Source: Flavobacterium gyeonganense
GTDB lineage: Bacteria; Bacteroidota; Bacteroidia; Flavobacteriales; Flavobacteriaceae
Length of the DNA: 64,000 bases
NCBI RefSeq assembly: GCF_029625295.1
Contig: NZ_CP121112.1
Span: 2,232,001-2,296,000 of the forward strand
Direction of reading: 5' to 3'
The position numbers and the translations under genes are program-made. Shown here piece after piece: positions 45,587 to 55,253 of the stretch (position 1 is the stretch's first letter; each line of letters starts with the position of its first letter). The notes beneath the pieces are model-generated. The model did no database searches. It saw nothing but the letters and a program-made list of their open reading frames with translations, and was not told the DNA's origin.

Positions 45587-45676
45587 ATGAGTATTTTTAT
45601 TAGATTACTACTCAAAAGTTAGAAAAAATGGGTTAACAGCTATTCTTTTAAAAACTACAAAAACCAAGAAAAAACC

Positions 45677-47221
45677 ATGAAAAAAAACCTTCTATTTTTA
45701 TTTGTTGCACTTTCTTTACAAACGATTTCTGCACAAAACCAAACCACAATAATTGCCATAAAAAATGATGCTGGTGCTCCAACTATCAACAAAAATATTT
45801 ATGGGCATTTTGCTGAACATTTGGGACGCTGCATTTATGGAGGTTTTTTTGTGGGAGATACTTCTAAAATACCCAATACTAAGGGAGTTCGAAACGACAT
45901 TATTGCGGCTTTAAAAGATTTAAAAATTCCAAATCTAAGATGGCCTGGAGGTTGTTTTGCTGATACCTATCACTGGAAAGACGGAATTGGCCCTCAGGAA
46001 CAAAGACCAACAATTGTAAATAAATGGTGGGGAGGTGTGACTGAAGATAATAGTTTTGGAACTCATGATTTTTTGAATATGTGTGAAGTTCTTGGAGCTG
46101 AGCCATATTTGTCAGGAAATGTAGGAAGCGGAACTGTTCAGGAATTAGCTGACTGGGTTCAGTACACCAATTTTAGCGGTAAAAGTCCGATGAGTGACTT
46201 ACGCAGAAAAAACGGAAGAACAGAGCCATGGAAAGTTAAATTCTGGGGAATCGGAAATGAAGCGTGGGGCTGTGGAGGAAATATGACTGCAGAATATTAT
46301 GCAGGTGAATATAGAAAATTTGCCACTTTCATGTCGGATTGGGAAAATACCGGAGGGATTACCCGTATTGCATCAGGTTCTAATGGTTCAGATTACAACT
46401 GGACTGAAGTCATGATGAAAAACATTCCTCTTAATATGCTGGGCGGTTTGGGTGTACACCACTATGCTGTAATCGACTGGAACAAAAAAGGTGACGGTGT
46501 AGATTTTACGGAACTACAATATTTTCAAACTATGAAATCTGCTTTGAAAATGGAAGAACTTGTTACCAAACATGCCGCTATAATGGATAAATATGATCCT
46601 GAGAAAAAAGTAGCCATGCTGGTTGACGAATGGGGCGGATGGTATGAAGTAGAAAAAGGAACAAATCCAGGATTTTTATATCAGCAAAATACGATGAGAG
46701 ATGCGGTTTTGGCCGGAGCAACCCTTAATATTTTCAATAATCATGCAGACAGGGTTCGTATGGCAAATTTAGCACAGTGTGTGAATGTGTTGCAGGCTGT
46801 AATTCTGACTGATAAAGCTAAAATGATTACAACACCAACGTATCATGTCATGAAATTATATGCGGTTCACCAGGATGCAAAATTATTACCTGTAAGTTTT
46901 CAGTCACCTTTATATACAGTTAATGGGGAAACCCTTCCGGCAGTATCAGCTTCTGCTTCAAAAGATAAAAATGGAGCGGTTCATATTTCTTTAGTAAATG
47001 TAGATTCTAAAAATAAAAATAAAATTGAAATAGATATAAAAGATCTGGGAGTTAAAAATTTCACAGGGTCTGTAATTACATCTTCAAAGCTACAGGATTA
47101 CAATTCTTTCGATACACCAAATAAAATTGTACCAGTCATTTTTAAAGGTTTCGAAAATAAAAAAGGGAAACTGGAGATTACCATTCCGCCTTTCTCAGTG
47201 GTTGTTTTAGAAGGAAAATAG
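45677..47221 (+). CDS. abfA: Secreted GH51 alpha-L-arabinofuranosidase
   Basis: This 514-residue enzyme begins with a signal peptide (MKKNLLFLFVALSLQTISAQ). It carries the GH51 acid/base Glu195 in GIGNEAWGCGG and the nucleophile Glu318 in LVDEWGGWYE, with conserved NLRWPGGCFAD. It would release L-arabinose from arabinan or arabinoxylan oligosaccharides in the periplasm or outside the cell. It heads the arabinose cluster, ahead of the kinase, epimerase and isomerase that use the product. Confidence 0.94.
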   Translation: MKKNLLFLFVALSLQTISAQNQTTIIAIKNDAGAPTINKNIYGHFAEHLGRCIYGGFFVGDTSKIPNTKGVRNDIIAALKDLKIPNLRWPGGCFADTYHWKDGIGPQEQRPTIVNKWWGGVTEDNSFGTHDFLNMCEVLGAEPYLSGNVGSGTVQELADWVQYTNFSGKSPMSDLRRKNGRTEPWKVKFWGIGNEAWGCGGNMTAEYYAGEYRKFATFMSDWENTGGITRIASGSNGSDYNWTEVMMKNIPLNMLGGLGVHHYAVIDWNKKGDGVDFTELQYFQTMKSALKMEELVTKHAAIMDKYDPEKKVAMLVDEWGGWYEVEKGTNPGFLYQQNTMRDAVLAGATLNIFNNHADRVRMANLAQCVNVLQAVILTDKAKMITTPTYHVMKLYAVHQDAKLLPVSFQSPLYTVNGETLPAVSASASKDKNGAVHISLVNVDSKNKNKIEIDIKDLGVKNFTGSVITSSKLQDYNSFDTPNKIVPVIFKGFENKKGKLEITIPPFSVVVLEGK

Positions 47222-47280
47222 CTCAATATAATATGATGTAATTGATAAAATTATTATAAAAAATAGTAAGTTAATTTTAT

Positions 47281-47301
47281 TAAGTGTTTTTTGTACACTT
47301 A
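47281..47301. promoter_or_regulatory. AraR operator candidate 3 (upstream of araB)
   Basis: TAAGTGT and ACACTTA form a perfect inverted repeat around a 7-base spacer. It overlaps the TTG of the araB promoter, so binding would block RNA polymerase. Confidence 0.65.
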
Positions 47302-47323
47302 TAGAGTAATTATATTATATTTG
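47291..47323 (+). promoter_or_regulatory. araB promoter
   Basis: TTG at 47291-47293 and TATATTTG at 47316-47323 are separated by 22 bases, within the spacing known for Bacteroidota promoters. Transcription would start near 47330, about 15 bases before the araB ATG. Confidence 0.6.
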
Positions 47324-47344
47324 TCGTCATTAAATGAATTTGAA

Positions 47345-49036
47345 ATGAAAAACTATGTTATAGGATTAGATTACGGAACAGATTCTGTTCGTGCAGTGCT
47401 TATAGACACTGAAAACGGACAGGAACTGGCATCAAATGTTTCTCATTATAAAAGATGGAAAAACAAACAATATTGTGACGCTTCTATAAATCAGTTTCGT
47501 CAGCATCCTCTGGATCATATTGAAGGACTGGAAATTACCATTCAAAATGTTGTTAAAGAAAGTAAGGTTGATCCTGCTGCCATAAAAGGAATCTGTATTG
47601 ATACCACAGGGTCTTCTCCGGTTCCGGTTACAAAAGATGGAATTCCACTGGCTTTGACAAAAGGTTTTGAGGAAAATCCAAATGCAATGATGGTGTTGTG
47701 GAAAGATCATACTGCCATAAATGAAGCAAACGAAATCAATGAACTGGCAGTAAGCTGGGGCGGTGAAAATGTAACAAAATATGTGGGCGGAATCTATTCA
47801 TCAGAATGGTTTTGGGCAAAAATCCTGCACATTGCCAGAGAAGATGAAGCCGTAAGGAATGCAGCCCACACCTGGTTAGAACACTGCGATTTAATGACCT
47901 ATTTATTAATTGAAGATAAAGATTTAAAAACATTCAAAAGAAGCCGTTGTGCAGCAGGTCACAAAGCTATGTGGCACCAGGACTGGAACGGACTTCCTCC
48001 TGTTGAATTCTTAGAAAAACTACATCCATATTTAGCTGCACTTCGTGGCAATTTATACGATGAAACCTATACTTCAGATTTAGTAGCCGGAAAATTGAGC
48101 AAAGAATGGGCAGACCGTTTAGGACTTACGACAGATACAGTTGTAGCTGTTGGGACTTTCGATGCACATTCAGGAGCAGTTGGGGCTAAAATTGGCGAAA
48201 ATACATTGGTTCGCGTAATGGGAACTTCAACTTGTGATATTTTAGTTGGTTCTTATGATGAAGTGGGTACCAAAAACGTTCGCGGTATCTGTGGTCAGGT
48301 TGACGGATCTGTGATTCCGGGTTATATTGGTCTTGAAGCAGGTCAGTCTGCTTTTGGCGATTTATTGGCCTGGTACAAAGAATTGCTAATGTGGCCAACA
48401 GAACAGTTATTAGGTGCTTCATCAATTTTAAACGAAGCTCAAAAAGAACAATTAAGAGAAGAATTCAGTGATAAATTAATTATCGAATTAACAAAAGAAG
48501 CTGAAAAGATTCCATTATCTGAAAGTGTGCCAACCGCTTTAGACTGGATCAACGGACGCAGAACCCCGGATGCGAATCAGGAAGTAAAAAGTGCCATTTC
48601 AAACTTATCTTTAGGATCAAAAGCGCCTCATATTTTTAAAGCTTTAGTGAACGCAATCTGTTTTGGATCTAAAAAAATCGTGGATCGTTTTGAAGAAGAA
48701 GGTGTAAAAATTGACAGCGTTATCGGTATCGGTGGTGTTGCCCGTAAATCACCTTTCATCATGCAGACTTTGGCAAACGTTTTAAACAAGCCAATTAAAG
48801 TAGCCCTGTCAGATCAGGCTCCGGCTTTGGGAGCTGCAATTTATGCTGCTGTTGCTTCCGGAATTTATCCAAATGTAATTGAAGCCAGTCAAAAAATGGG
48901 AAGTCGTTTTGAAAGTGAATACACTCCGGAACCTGAAAAAGTGTCTGCTTACAACAAATTACTTTTAGCATACGATCAACTAAGCAGTTATGCAGATCCA
49001 TCTATTAAAATTACAGAAAATGAGTTCTCTTTATAA
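47345..49036 (+). CDS. araB: L-ribulokinase
   Basis: The ATG at 47345 is chosen because MKNYVIGLDYGTDSVRAV is the conserved start of FGGY kinases; the frame opens further upstream but across the promoter. The 563-residue protein has the phosphate-binding GTDS, GTSTCDILVG and GIGGVARKSPFIMQ motifs and is close to E. coli AraB in length. It phosphorylates L-ribulose. Its end overlaps araD by 17 bases. Confidence 0.95.
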   Translation: MKNYVIGLDYGTDSVRAVLIDTENGQELASNVSHYKRWKNKQYCDASINQFRQHPLDHIEGLEITIQNVVKESKVDPAAIKGICIDTTGSSPVPVTKDGIPLALTKGFEENPNAMMVLWKDHTAINEANEINELAVSWGGENVTKYVGGIYSSEWFWAKILHIAREDEAVRNAAHTWLEHCDLMTYLLIEDKDLKTFKRSRCAAGHKAMWHQDWNGLPPVEFLEKLHPYLAALRGNLYDETYTSDLVAGKLSKEWADRLGLTTDTVVAVGTFDAHSGAVGAKIGENTLVRVMGTSTCDILVGSYDEVGTKNVRGICGQVDGSVIPGYIGLEAGQSAFGDLLAWYKELLMWPTEQLLGASSILNEAQKEQLREEFSDKLIIELTKEAEKIPLSESVPTALDWINGRRTPDANQEVKSAISNLSLGSKAPHIFKALVNAICFGSKKIVDRFEEEGVKIDSVIGIGGVARKSPFIMQTLANVLNKPIKVALSDQAPALGAAIYAAVASGIYPNVIEASQKMGSRFESEYTPEPEKVSAYNKLLLAYDQLSSYADPSIKITENEFSL

Positions 49037-49721
49037 AGATTTAAAACAAGAATGCTACGAAGCCAACATGCAGTTAAATGCGTTGAATCTGGTAGTGTAT
49101 ACTTTTGGAAATGTAAGTGCAGTTGACAGAAAAAATGGCGTTTTTGCCATTAAGCCAAGCGGTGTTCCTTACGAAGATTTAAAGCCTGAAGATATTGTAA
49201 TTGTTGATTTTGACAACAATATTATCGAAGGAACTATGCGTCCGTCATCAGATACTAAAACGCATGCTTATTTATATAAAAACTGGCCTAATATTGGGGG
49301 AGTTGCTCATACACACGCAACGTATTCAGTAGCCTGGGCGCAATCTCAGCAGGATATTCCAATCTTCGGAACTACACACGCAGACCACTTAACAGCTGAT
49401 ATTCCGTGTGCTCCGCCAATGGCAGATTCTTTAATTGAAGGAAACTATGAACACAATACGGGAATTCAGATTCTGGATTGTTTCAAAGAAAAAAATCTTT
49501 CATACGAAGAAGTTGAAATGGTTTTGATCGGAAACCACGGTCCGTTTGCCTGGGGAAAAAATGCAGCAAAAGCGGTTTACAACAGTAAAGTTTTGGAAGT
49601 AGTAGCCGAAATGGCGTACCTGACTTTACAAATAAACCCGAATGCACCACGATTAAAAGATTCATTGATAAAGAAACATTACAACCGTAAACACGGAAAA
49701 GATTCGTATTACGGACAATAG
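49020..49721 (+). CDS. araD: L-ribulose-5-phosphate 4-epimerase
   Basis: The start at 49020 (MSSLYKDLKQECYEANM) is preferred over 48990 on family length (233 residues). The class II aldolase fold is shown by the zinc-binding HTHATYSVAWAQ and a later HNTG region, plus GTTHADHL. It makes D-xylulose-5-phosphate, which enters the pentose phosphate pathway. The start lies inside the end of araB, so translation is coupled. Confidence 0.95.
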   Translation: MSSLYKDLKQECYEANMQLNALNLVVYTFGNVSAVDRKNGVFAIKPSGVPYEDLKPEDIVIVDFDNNIIEGTMRPSSDTKTHAYLYKNWPNIGGVAHTHATYSVAWAQSQQDIPIFGTTHADHLTADIPCAPPMADSLIEGNYEHNTGIQILDCFKEKNLSYEEVEMVLIGNHGPFAWGKNAAKAVYNSKVLEVVAEMAYLTLQINPNAPRLKDSLIKKHYNRKHGKDSYYGQ

Positions 49722-49729
49722 AAAATTTA

Positions 49730-49899
49730 GTTTCAGGTTTCAGGTTTTTTAGTTTCAGGTTATTGGAACGCTGAACTTGGAATCTGAAACTTAAAAGAAA
49801 AACAAATAATAAATAACAAAGATTTTCAGTATTTCAAAAACTTGAATAGACAGTCCTGATCGAAAAGGAGAAGCAAACTTGAAACCTGAAACTTGAAAC
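49730..49899. repeat. TTTCAGGTT-type inverted repeats between araD and araA
   Basis: Several AGTTTCAGGTT units (49730-49761) are followed 115 bases later by the inverted AACTTGAAACCTGAAACTTG (49876-49895). A long stem could form in the mRNA. The whole spacer (191 bases) holds no gene. Confidence 0.75.
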
Positions 49900-49912
49900 A
49901 AAAAATAACAAA

Positions 49913-51421
49913 ATGATTGACATTTCTCAAAAAGAAGTTTGGTTTGTAGTAGGAAGCCAGGAATTATACGGTGAAGAAACACTAAGAAAAGTAGCAGAAC
50001 ATTCTCAGATAATAGCAAAAGGATTAGGAGAATCGTCTCAAATCCCTGTAAAAGTGGTTTATAAGGATGTAGTAAAATCACCAGCTCAGATTTTAGATGT
50101 TTGCTTAGCGGCAAACACCACTAAAAACTGTATCGGTCTTATTACCTGGATGCATACATTTTCACCGGCAAAAATGTGGATTGGAGGATTGAGTATTTTG
50201 AAAAAACCATTATGTCATTTACATACACAATACAACGCTGAAATTCCATGGGGATCTATCGATATGGATTTCATGAACCTGAATCAATCAGCTCACGGAG
50301 ATCGTGAATTTGGTTTCATCATGTCCAGAATGCGTAAAAAACGCAAAGTGGTTGTAGGACACTGGGAAGACGAAAGAGTACAGAAAAAATTAGGTATCTG
50401 GACAAGAGTAGCTTTAGGATGGGACGAGCTTCAAAACCTGAAAGTAGCCCGTATTGGAGACAATATGCGTGAAGTTGCCGTTACGGAAGGAGATAAAGTG
50501 GAAGCTCAAATTCGTTTCGGAATGTCCGTTAACGGATATGATTCTTCTGATGTTACCAAGCATATTGAGAAAGTTACTGATGCCCAATTAAATGATTTAC
50601 TGGCAGTTTACGAAGTTTCTTATAAGTTAACGGATTCTTTAAAAGAAGGCGGAGCGCAAAGAAGTTCATTAGTAGAAGCAGCAAAAATCGAATTAGGATT
50701 AAGAGCTTTCCTTGAAGAAGGCGGTTTTGGAGCTTTTACAGATACTTTTGAAAACCTTGGGGCATGGAAACAATTACCGGGAATCGCTACACAAAGATTA
50801 ATGGCAGATGGTTATGGTTTTGGTGGTGAAGGTGACTGGAAAACCGCTGCAATGGTGAGAGCATTAAAAGTAATGAACGTTGGTCTTGAAGGAGGAACTT
50901 CTTTCATGGAAGATTACACGTACCACTTTACACCTCAAAAATCATACGTTTTGGGATCACACATGTTGGAAATTTGTCCATCTATTGCTGACGGAAAAGC
51001 GTCTTGCGAAGTACATCCTCTTGGAATTGGTGGAAAAGAAGATCCGGCTCGTTTGGTATTCAACTCACCTGCAGGAGAGGCTATCAATGTTTCATTAGTG
51101 GACATGGGGAACCGTTTCCGTTTAATTGTAAACGAAGTGGTTGCGGTTAAACCAATGGCTGAATTACCAAAATTACCGGTTGCACGTGTATTATGGGATT
51201 GCAAACCAAACCTTGATATTGCAGCTACAGCATGGATTTTGGCAGGTGGAGCACACCATACGGTGTACAGTCAGGCAGTTACAACTGAATTTATGGAGGA
51301 TTTTGCAGATATCGCCGGAATTGAATTGTTGGTGATTGATGAAAAAACCACTATCAGGGATTTTAAAGATAAAATTAATGCTAATGAAGCGTACTACCAT
51401 ACGTTTCAGCACGGATTATAA
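49913..51421 (+). CDS. araA: L-arabinose isomerase
   Basis: A 502-residue enzyme that starts [20 protein letters not shown], as in E. coli AraA. It has the manganese-binding histidines in [11 protein letters not shown] and [10 protein letters not shown] and conserved Glu residues in the [11 protein letters not shown] segment. It converts L-arabinose to L-ribulose for AraB. It is separated from araD by an inverted-repeat spacer and followed by another, so its mRNA may be processed separately. Confidence 0.96.
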   Translation: MIDISQKEVWFVVGSQELYGEETLRKVAEHSQIIAKGLGESSQIPVKVVYKDVVKSPAQILDVCLAANTTKNCIGLITWMHTFSPAKMWIGGLSILKKPLCHLHTQYNAEIPWGSIDMDFMNLNQSAHGDREFGFIMSRMRKKRKVVVGHWEDERVQKKLGIWTRVALGWDELQNLKVARIGDNMREVAVTEGDKVEAQIRFGMSVNGYDSSDVTKHIEKVTDAQLNDLLAVYEVSYKLTDSLKEGGAQRSSLVEAAKIELGLRAFLEEGGFGAFTDTFENLGAWKQLPGIATQRLMADGYGFGGEGDWKTAAMVRALKVMNVGLEGGTSFMEDYTYHFTPQKSYVLGSHMLEICPSIADGKASCEVHPLGIGGKEDPARLVFNSPAGEAINVSLVDMGNRFRLIVNEVVAVKPMAELPKLPVARVLWDCKPNLDIAATAWILAGGAHHTVYSQAVTTEFMEDFADIAGIELLVIDEKTTIRDFKDKINANEAYYHTFQHGL

Positions 51422-51429
51422 TCTGGTCC

Positions 51430-51507
51430 AAAGCCGAAGGTCATAAAGTCATAAAGATTGGTTAACTTTGAATCAATGGGCTTTAAGACTTTCGGCTTTA
51501 AGACTTT
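51430..51507. repeat. AAAGCCGAA/TTCGGCTTT inverted repeats between araA and the mutarotase
   Basis: AAAGCCGAAGGTCATAAAG (51430-51448) and CTTTAAGACTTTCGGCTTT (51481-51499) are imperfect inverted copies, each with internal direct repeats. They fill the 110-base spacer. Confidence 0.7.
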
Positions 51508-51531
51508 ACTAACTTAAAAAAACCAGTATTT

Positions 51532-52713
51532 ATGAATGTATTAAAACGTTGTGCTTTCGGAATTACGATAATCGGTTTGACAGCACTTTCTGTTCAATGT
51601 AAAAGTGATAAAAAAATGGAGTCGAACACAACTCAAAACGCAAAAGATTCTGTAACAATTGTAAAATCGGATTACGGAACAACTCCAAAAGGAGAAAAAA
51701 TTGAAAGCTACAAGCTAAAAAACCAAAACGGAATGGAAGTCGATATCATCACTTTTGGTGGTATTATCACAGACTTAAAAGTACCAAACAAAGATGGCGT
51801 TTCTGAAAATGTAGTGACAGGATTCAATTCCCTGGAACAATACATGAAACCTAATCCGTTTTTTGGCGCTTTAATCGGACGTTTCGGAAACCGAATTGCA
51901 AAAGGTAAATTTACATTAGATGGTAAAGAATATACATTAGCAATCAATAATGCTCCAAATGCACTGCACGGAGGACCGGAAGGTTTTTTCAGAGCTGTAT
52001 GGAAAGCAGAAGAAGCGAAATCAGGAGAAGCAGCAGTCTTGAAATTATCTTACTTAAGCAAAGATATGGAAGAAGGCTACCCTGGAAACTTAAAAGTGAT
52101 TGTAACCTATACGTTAACAAAAAACAACGAACTGGAAGTACTTTACGAAGCAAGTACAGATAAAAAGACAGTTGTCAATCTGACACAGCATACATATTTT
52201 AACTTATCAGGTGATTTCTCTAAAACGATTTTGGATCATGAACTTACTTTGAATGCGGATAAAATTGTTCCGGTAGATGCTACTTTAATCCCGACTGGTG
52301 AATTGCAGGATATTGCCAACACGCCATTCGATTTCAGAAAGCCAAAATTAATTGGAAAAGATATCGATGCTAAAGATGAACAATTAATAAGAGGAAAAGG
52401 GTACGACCACTGCTGGGTACTGAATAATCCTGAAAAAGGAAAAACAGTTATCGCAACAGCTTACCACCCTGCAAGCGGAAGAGTTTTAGAAGTTACCACA
52501 GACGAACCTGGAATTCAGTTCTACTCTGGTAATTTCCTTGACGGAACTTTACCAATGCGCAACGGCGGAACTTATGCTCACAGAACAGGTTTCTGTTTAG
52601 AAACGCAACATTACCCGGATTCTCCAAACCAGAAAAACTTCCCAACGACAGTTTTAAATCCGGGCGAAAATTATAAAACGAAAACAACATTTAAGTTTTC
52701 AGTTAAAAAATAA
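51532..52713 (+). CDS. Lipoprotein aldose 1-epimerase (mutarotase) of the arabinose cluster
   Basis: A 393-residue protein with a lipoprotein leader ending LSVQC (about residue 23) and a short linker before the GalM-type barrel (NALHGGPEGF, LTQHTYFNLSG, LETQHYPDSPN). The two catalytic residues, a His near LHGG or QHTYFN and the Glu in LETQHY, are present. Anchored in the periplasm, it would balance arabinose or galactose anomers before uptake. It complements the cytoplasmic galM in the gal operon. Confidence 0.9.
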   Translation: MNVLKRCAFGITIIGLTALSVQCKSDKKMESNTTQNAKDSVTIVKSDYGTTPKGEKIESYKLKNQNGMEVDIITFGGIITDLKVPNKDGVSENVVTGFNSLEQYMKPNPFFGALIGRFGNRIAKGKFTLDGKEYTLAINNAPNALHGGPEGFFRAVWKAEEAKSGEAAVLKLSYLSKDMEEGYPGNLKVIVTYTLTKNNELEVLYEASTDKKTVVNLTQHTYFNLSGDFSKTILDHELTLNADKIVPVDATLIPTGELQDIANTPFDFRKPKLIGKDIDAKDEQLIRGKGYDHCWVLNNPEKGKTVIATAYHPASGRVLEVTTDEPGIQFYSGNFLDGTLPMRNGGTYAHRTGFCLETQHYPDSPNQKNFPTTVLNPGENYKTKTTFKFSVKK

Positions 52714-52735
52714 GTTTAATCAGTTTTGTTAGTTC

Positions 52736-52770
52736 AAAAAACCTCGAAAGTTGTGATTTCGGGGTTTTTT
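52736..52770 (+). terminator. Terminator of the arabinose operon
   Basis: AAAAAACCTCGAAA pairs with TTTCGGGGTTTTTT (one G-T pair) around a 7-base loop, followed by T. It lies 22 bases after the mutarotase stop. Confidence 0.85.
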
Positions 52771-52880
52771 TGTTACTTGAAATAAATTTTTTTGACATTT
52801 TAAATCAATTTTTACCAAGATTGGTTTGCATATTACTTTCTTATATTTGATATGATTTTTAACCTAATAAAAAACTAAAC

Positions 52881-53252
52881 ATGAAAGTTATTGTTAGTGG
52901 AGAATATAGTAATGATTTGAAGATTCAATTTACACAAGGAACTTGGAATTTAACAATCTTTACTCTTTTTGAAAATCAAAATGTTGTTGCTGTTGATTTT
53001 CCAAGAGATCCAACTTTGTTTAGATTGTCAATAAAATATAATTCTAAAAAGTATTATTTTGAAAACATACTATATGTACGAAATCCTAATTTAGATAACT
53101 TAAAATTTCATTTCTATAAAGAATGCAATCGTACTTTTTGTAGAATTGAATCTGAAATTGTAACAGAATTAAATAAAGAAATTGTGCTCAATTCACTTCC
53201 TGAAGATTTGAAAGAATTAAAAAACACAATAGAAAATTTCCAAATTTATTAA
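52881..53252 (+). CDS. Hypothetical protein
   Basis: A 123-residue soluble protein, strand-rich in its first 100 residues with an acidic helical end. No leader, no membrane segment, no recognised family. It follows the arabinose terminator and has its own AT-rich upstream region. Confidence 0.5.
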   Translation: MKVIVSGEYSNDLKIQFTQGTWNLTIFTLFENQNVVAVDFPRDPTLFRLSIKYNSKKYYFENILYVRNPNLDNLKFHFYKECNRTFCRIESEIVTELNKEIVLNSLPEDLKELKNTIENFQIY

Positions 53253-53307
53253 TGTTTCATTATGCTATACTTTTTGAAAAACATAATGCCAAAAATTAAA
53301 GTACAAT

Positions 53308-53700
53308 ATGAATATTGACTTTGGACTTTATATAATTTTTATGATACCATTATTTATAGCTGGTTTTCAAATCGAAAAATTAAATCAAAAAATTAAATCA
53401 AAAAAGAGTATTTATTACTTGGATATCTATTGCAGTTTTATTGATATTATCAGAATTATGATTGAGGATAATTCTAATAATAAAATGAGAAATATTAGCT
53501 ACTTTGGTTCTCAAATGCTTTTCATTTTTTTAATTATTCAAAAGTTAACAAGAAATATTTATTTCAAAATATTTAAAAGAGAACCGGAATTTGGGAAATT
53601 TCCAAAATATAAAATTGATTATCTCTATACATTTTCAATATCTATTGGAACAATGATTTTGCCTTTTATAATTGATAGTTATATATTTAAAAAGTTCTAA
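53308..53700 (+). CDS. Small membrane protein
   Basis: A 130-residue protein with a transmembrane helix at the N-terminus (about 6-22) and one or two further hydrophobic segments (about 70-85 and 108-125). In the middle (53400-53460) another frame reads as a hydrophobic helix, RVFITWISIAVLLILSEL, so a pair of indels cannot be excluded. Function unknown. Confidence 0.5.
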   Translation: MNIDFGLYIIFMIPLFIAGFQIEKLNQKIKSKKSIYYLDIYCSFIDIIRIMIEDNSNNKMRNISYFGSQMLFIFLIIQKLTRNIYFKIFKREPEFGKFPKYKIDYLYTFSISIGTMILPFIIDSYIFKKF

Positions 53701-53785
53701 ACAACCAGTTATTCAAAGCAAAATTAAACGAGATTTCAAACTCAAATTCAAACCAATTATTTTCAAATTTTACAACAAATCACAA

Positions 53786-54442
53786 ATGAATGAAAATTAC
53801 TCGGTATTCAGAAAATATCCAACATTAGAACAAGTCAAAGATTTAGAGAGCTTATTAAACAAGAATGATATTGCCACAGAAATAGCTGATAATATTCCGC
53901 CTGTTGATTCTTCATTTTCTGGGAGCACTTTACAAAATCAATATGAAATAAAAATACAATTAACAGATTTTGAAAAGGCGGAAAAGGTTTTGGATGAAAA
54001 CGCTGAAAATTTAATCGATCAGATAGATAAATACTATTATTTATTCAGCTTTTCAGATGATGAATTGTATGAAATACTTTTAAAAGCAGATGAGTGGAAT
54101 GAATTCGATTATAAGTTGGCGCAAAAAATCTTAATACAAAGAGGCAAATTTGTTGATACAGAACTACTCAAAGCTTTGAAAAAACAGCGGATAGAGTTAT
54201 TGGCTAAACCGGAAGAGAATCAGAAATCGTGGATTATTGCAGGTTACGTTTTTGCAGTACTTGGTGGTTTTTTAGGTATTTTAATTGGTTATTCCTTATG
54301 GACTTCGAAAAAGTCTTTGCCAAATGGACAAAAAGTTTATTCTTATAATGAGAAAGACAGAACCCATGGAAAAAACATTTTTTATATAGGATTGATTATT
54401 CTTCCGTTTTATGTAATCATAAGGATTTTAGCTCAATTGTAA
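53786..54442 (+). CDS. DUF2007-like protein with C-terminal membrane helices
   Basis: I start it at 53786 (MNENYSVFRKYPTLEQ), as the 38 upstream codons overlap the previous gene and do not resemble a protein. The first 80 residues (SLLNKNDIATEIADN and EIKIQLTDFEKAEKVL) fit the DUF2007 putative signal-transducing domain. Two hydrophobic helices follow (about 155-175 and 200-215). Function is unknown. Confidence 0.65.
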   Translation: MNENYSVFRKYPTLEQVKDLESLLNKNDIATEIADNIPPVDSSFSGSTLQNQYEIKIQLTDFEKAEKVLDENAENLIDQIDKYYYLFSFSDDELYEILLKADEWNEFDYKLAQKILIQRGKFVDTELLKALKKQRIELLAKPEENQKSWIIAGYVFAVLGGFLGILIGYSLWTSKKSLPNGQKVYSYNEKDRTHGKNIFYIGLIILPFYVIIRILAQL

Positions 54443-54597
54443 ATGATTCGCTTGTGTGTAGAACTGCTGTGGTTTTTTTAAAACAACCCAACAAACCCAC
54501 TAGCCTTTGACAACAATGCCGTAAAAATGTCGCAAATAAACCGCTATCAGAATTACAGTTTCATAATAGTTTTGTCAAAAAATAAACGCAAATAATT

Positions 54598-55161
54598 ATG
54601 AAAGAAATCGGAGAAAAAATTAGGGAAGTCAGAAAGAAAAAAGGGTTGTCTCAGGAAGAACTGGCAGAATCTTCCAAAGTAAATTTAAGAACCATCCAGC
54701 GAATTGAAAACAACGAAAGCGAACCACGCGGTAAAACACTCCATTTGATTTGTGAAGTTCTGGACATAAACGCAGAGGACATTTTAGATTACGGAAAAAA
54801 AGAAGACCATCATTATCTGATAATTTTACATCTTTCCGTATTAGCGTTTTTGGTTATTCCAGTAGGAAATATTATTCTTCCCTTAATTTTATGGATGACC
54901 AAAAAAGATAAAATTATTGGTATGAAAGAAGCTGGAGCTAACCTTTTGAATTTTCAGATAATATGGTCTGTTTTTGCTTATATTTCAATAACTCTTTTCG
55001 CCTTATTTAAAATTATGCATTGGGGTCCAAGTGATATTTTATTTTATATCGTGGTTATACTTTACGCACTAAATGTAATTTTGCCGATACTATCTGCTGT
55101 TAGAATAAGAAATGGAAATGCACAAAATGGGTATCCGAAGTTAATTAGAATTATAAAATAG
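54598..55161 (+). CDS. Membrane-bound XRE-family regulator (HTH plus DUF4870)
   Basis: Residues 1-65 are a textbook XRE HTH (MKEIGEKIREVRKKKGLSQE, then NLRTIQRIENNESEPRGKTL). Residues 80-185 hold three transmembrane helices of the DUF4870 type. Such fusions are common in flavobacteria and probably sense membrane conditions, but their targets are unknown. The gene stands alone with 155 bases upstream. Confidence 0.8.
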   Translation: MKEIGEKIREVRKKKGLSQEELAESSKVNLRTIQRIENNESEPRGKTLHLICEVLDINAEDILDYGKKEDHHYLIILHLSVLAFLVIPVGNIILPLILWMTKKDKIIGMKEAGANLLNFQIIWSVFAYISITLFALFKIMHWGPSDILFYIVVILYALNVILPILSAVRIRNGNAQNGYPKLIRIIK

Positions 55162-55253
55162 TGAAAACAATTTTCAAAATCCGTTTGTTGAGATATTAAG
55201 CTAGTAGTGGAATAGTTTTTGCCAAATGAAACTGAACCGTCTTTTAAAGTAAT

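Larger units (their letters stand above)
45124..45676. other. Regulatory region between araR and the arabinose operon
   Basis: This 553-base AT-rich stretch has no gene. It carries the two operator-like sites listed next, at 45177 and 45566, and should hold the araR and abfA promoters. A TATTTTTA stretch (45592-45599) is one base off TAnnTTTG. Confidence 0.6.
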
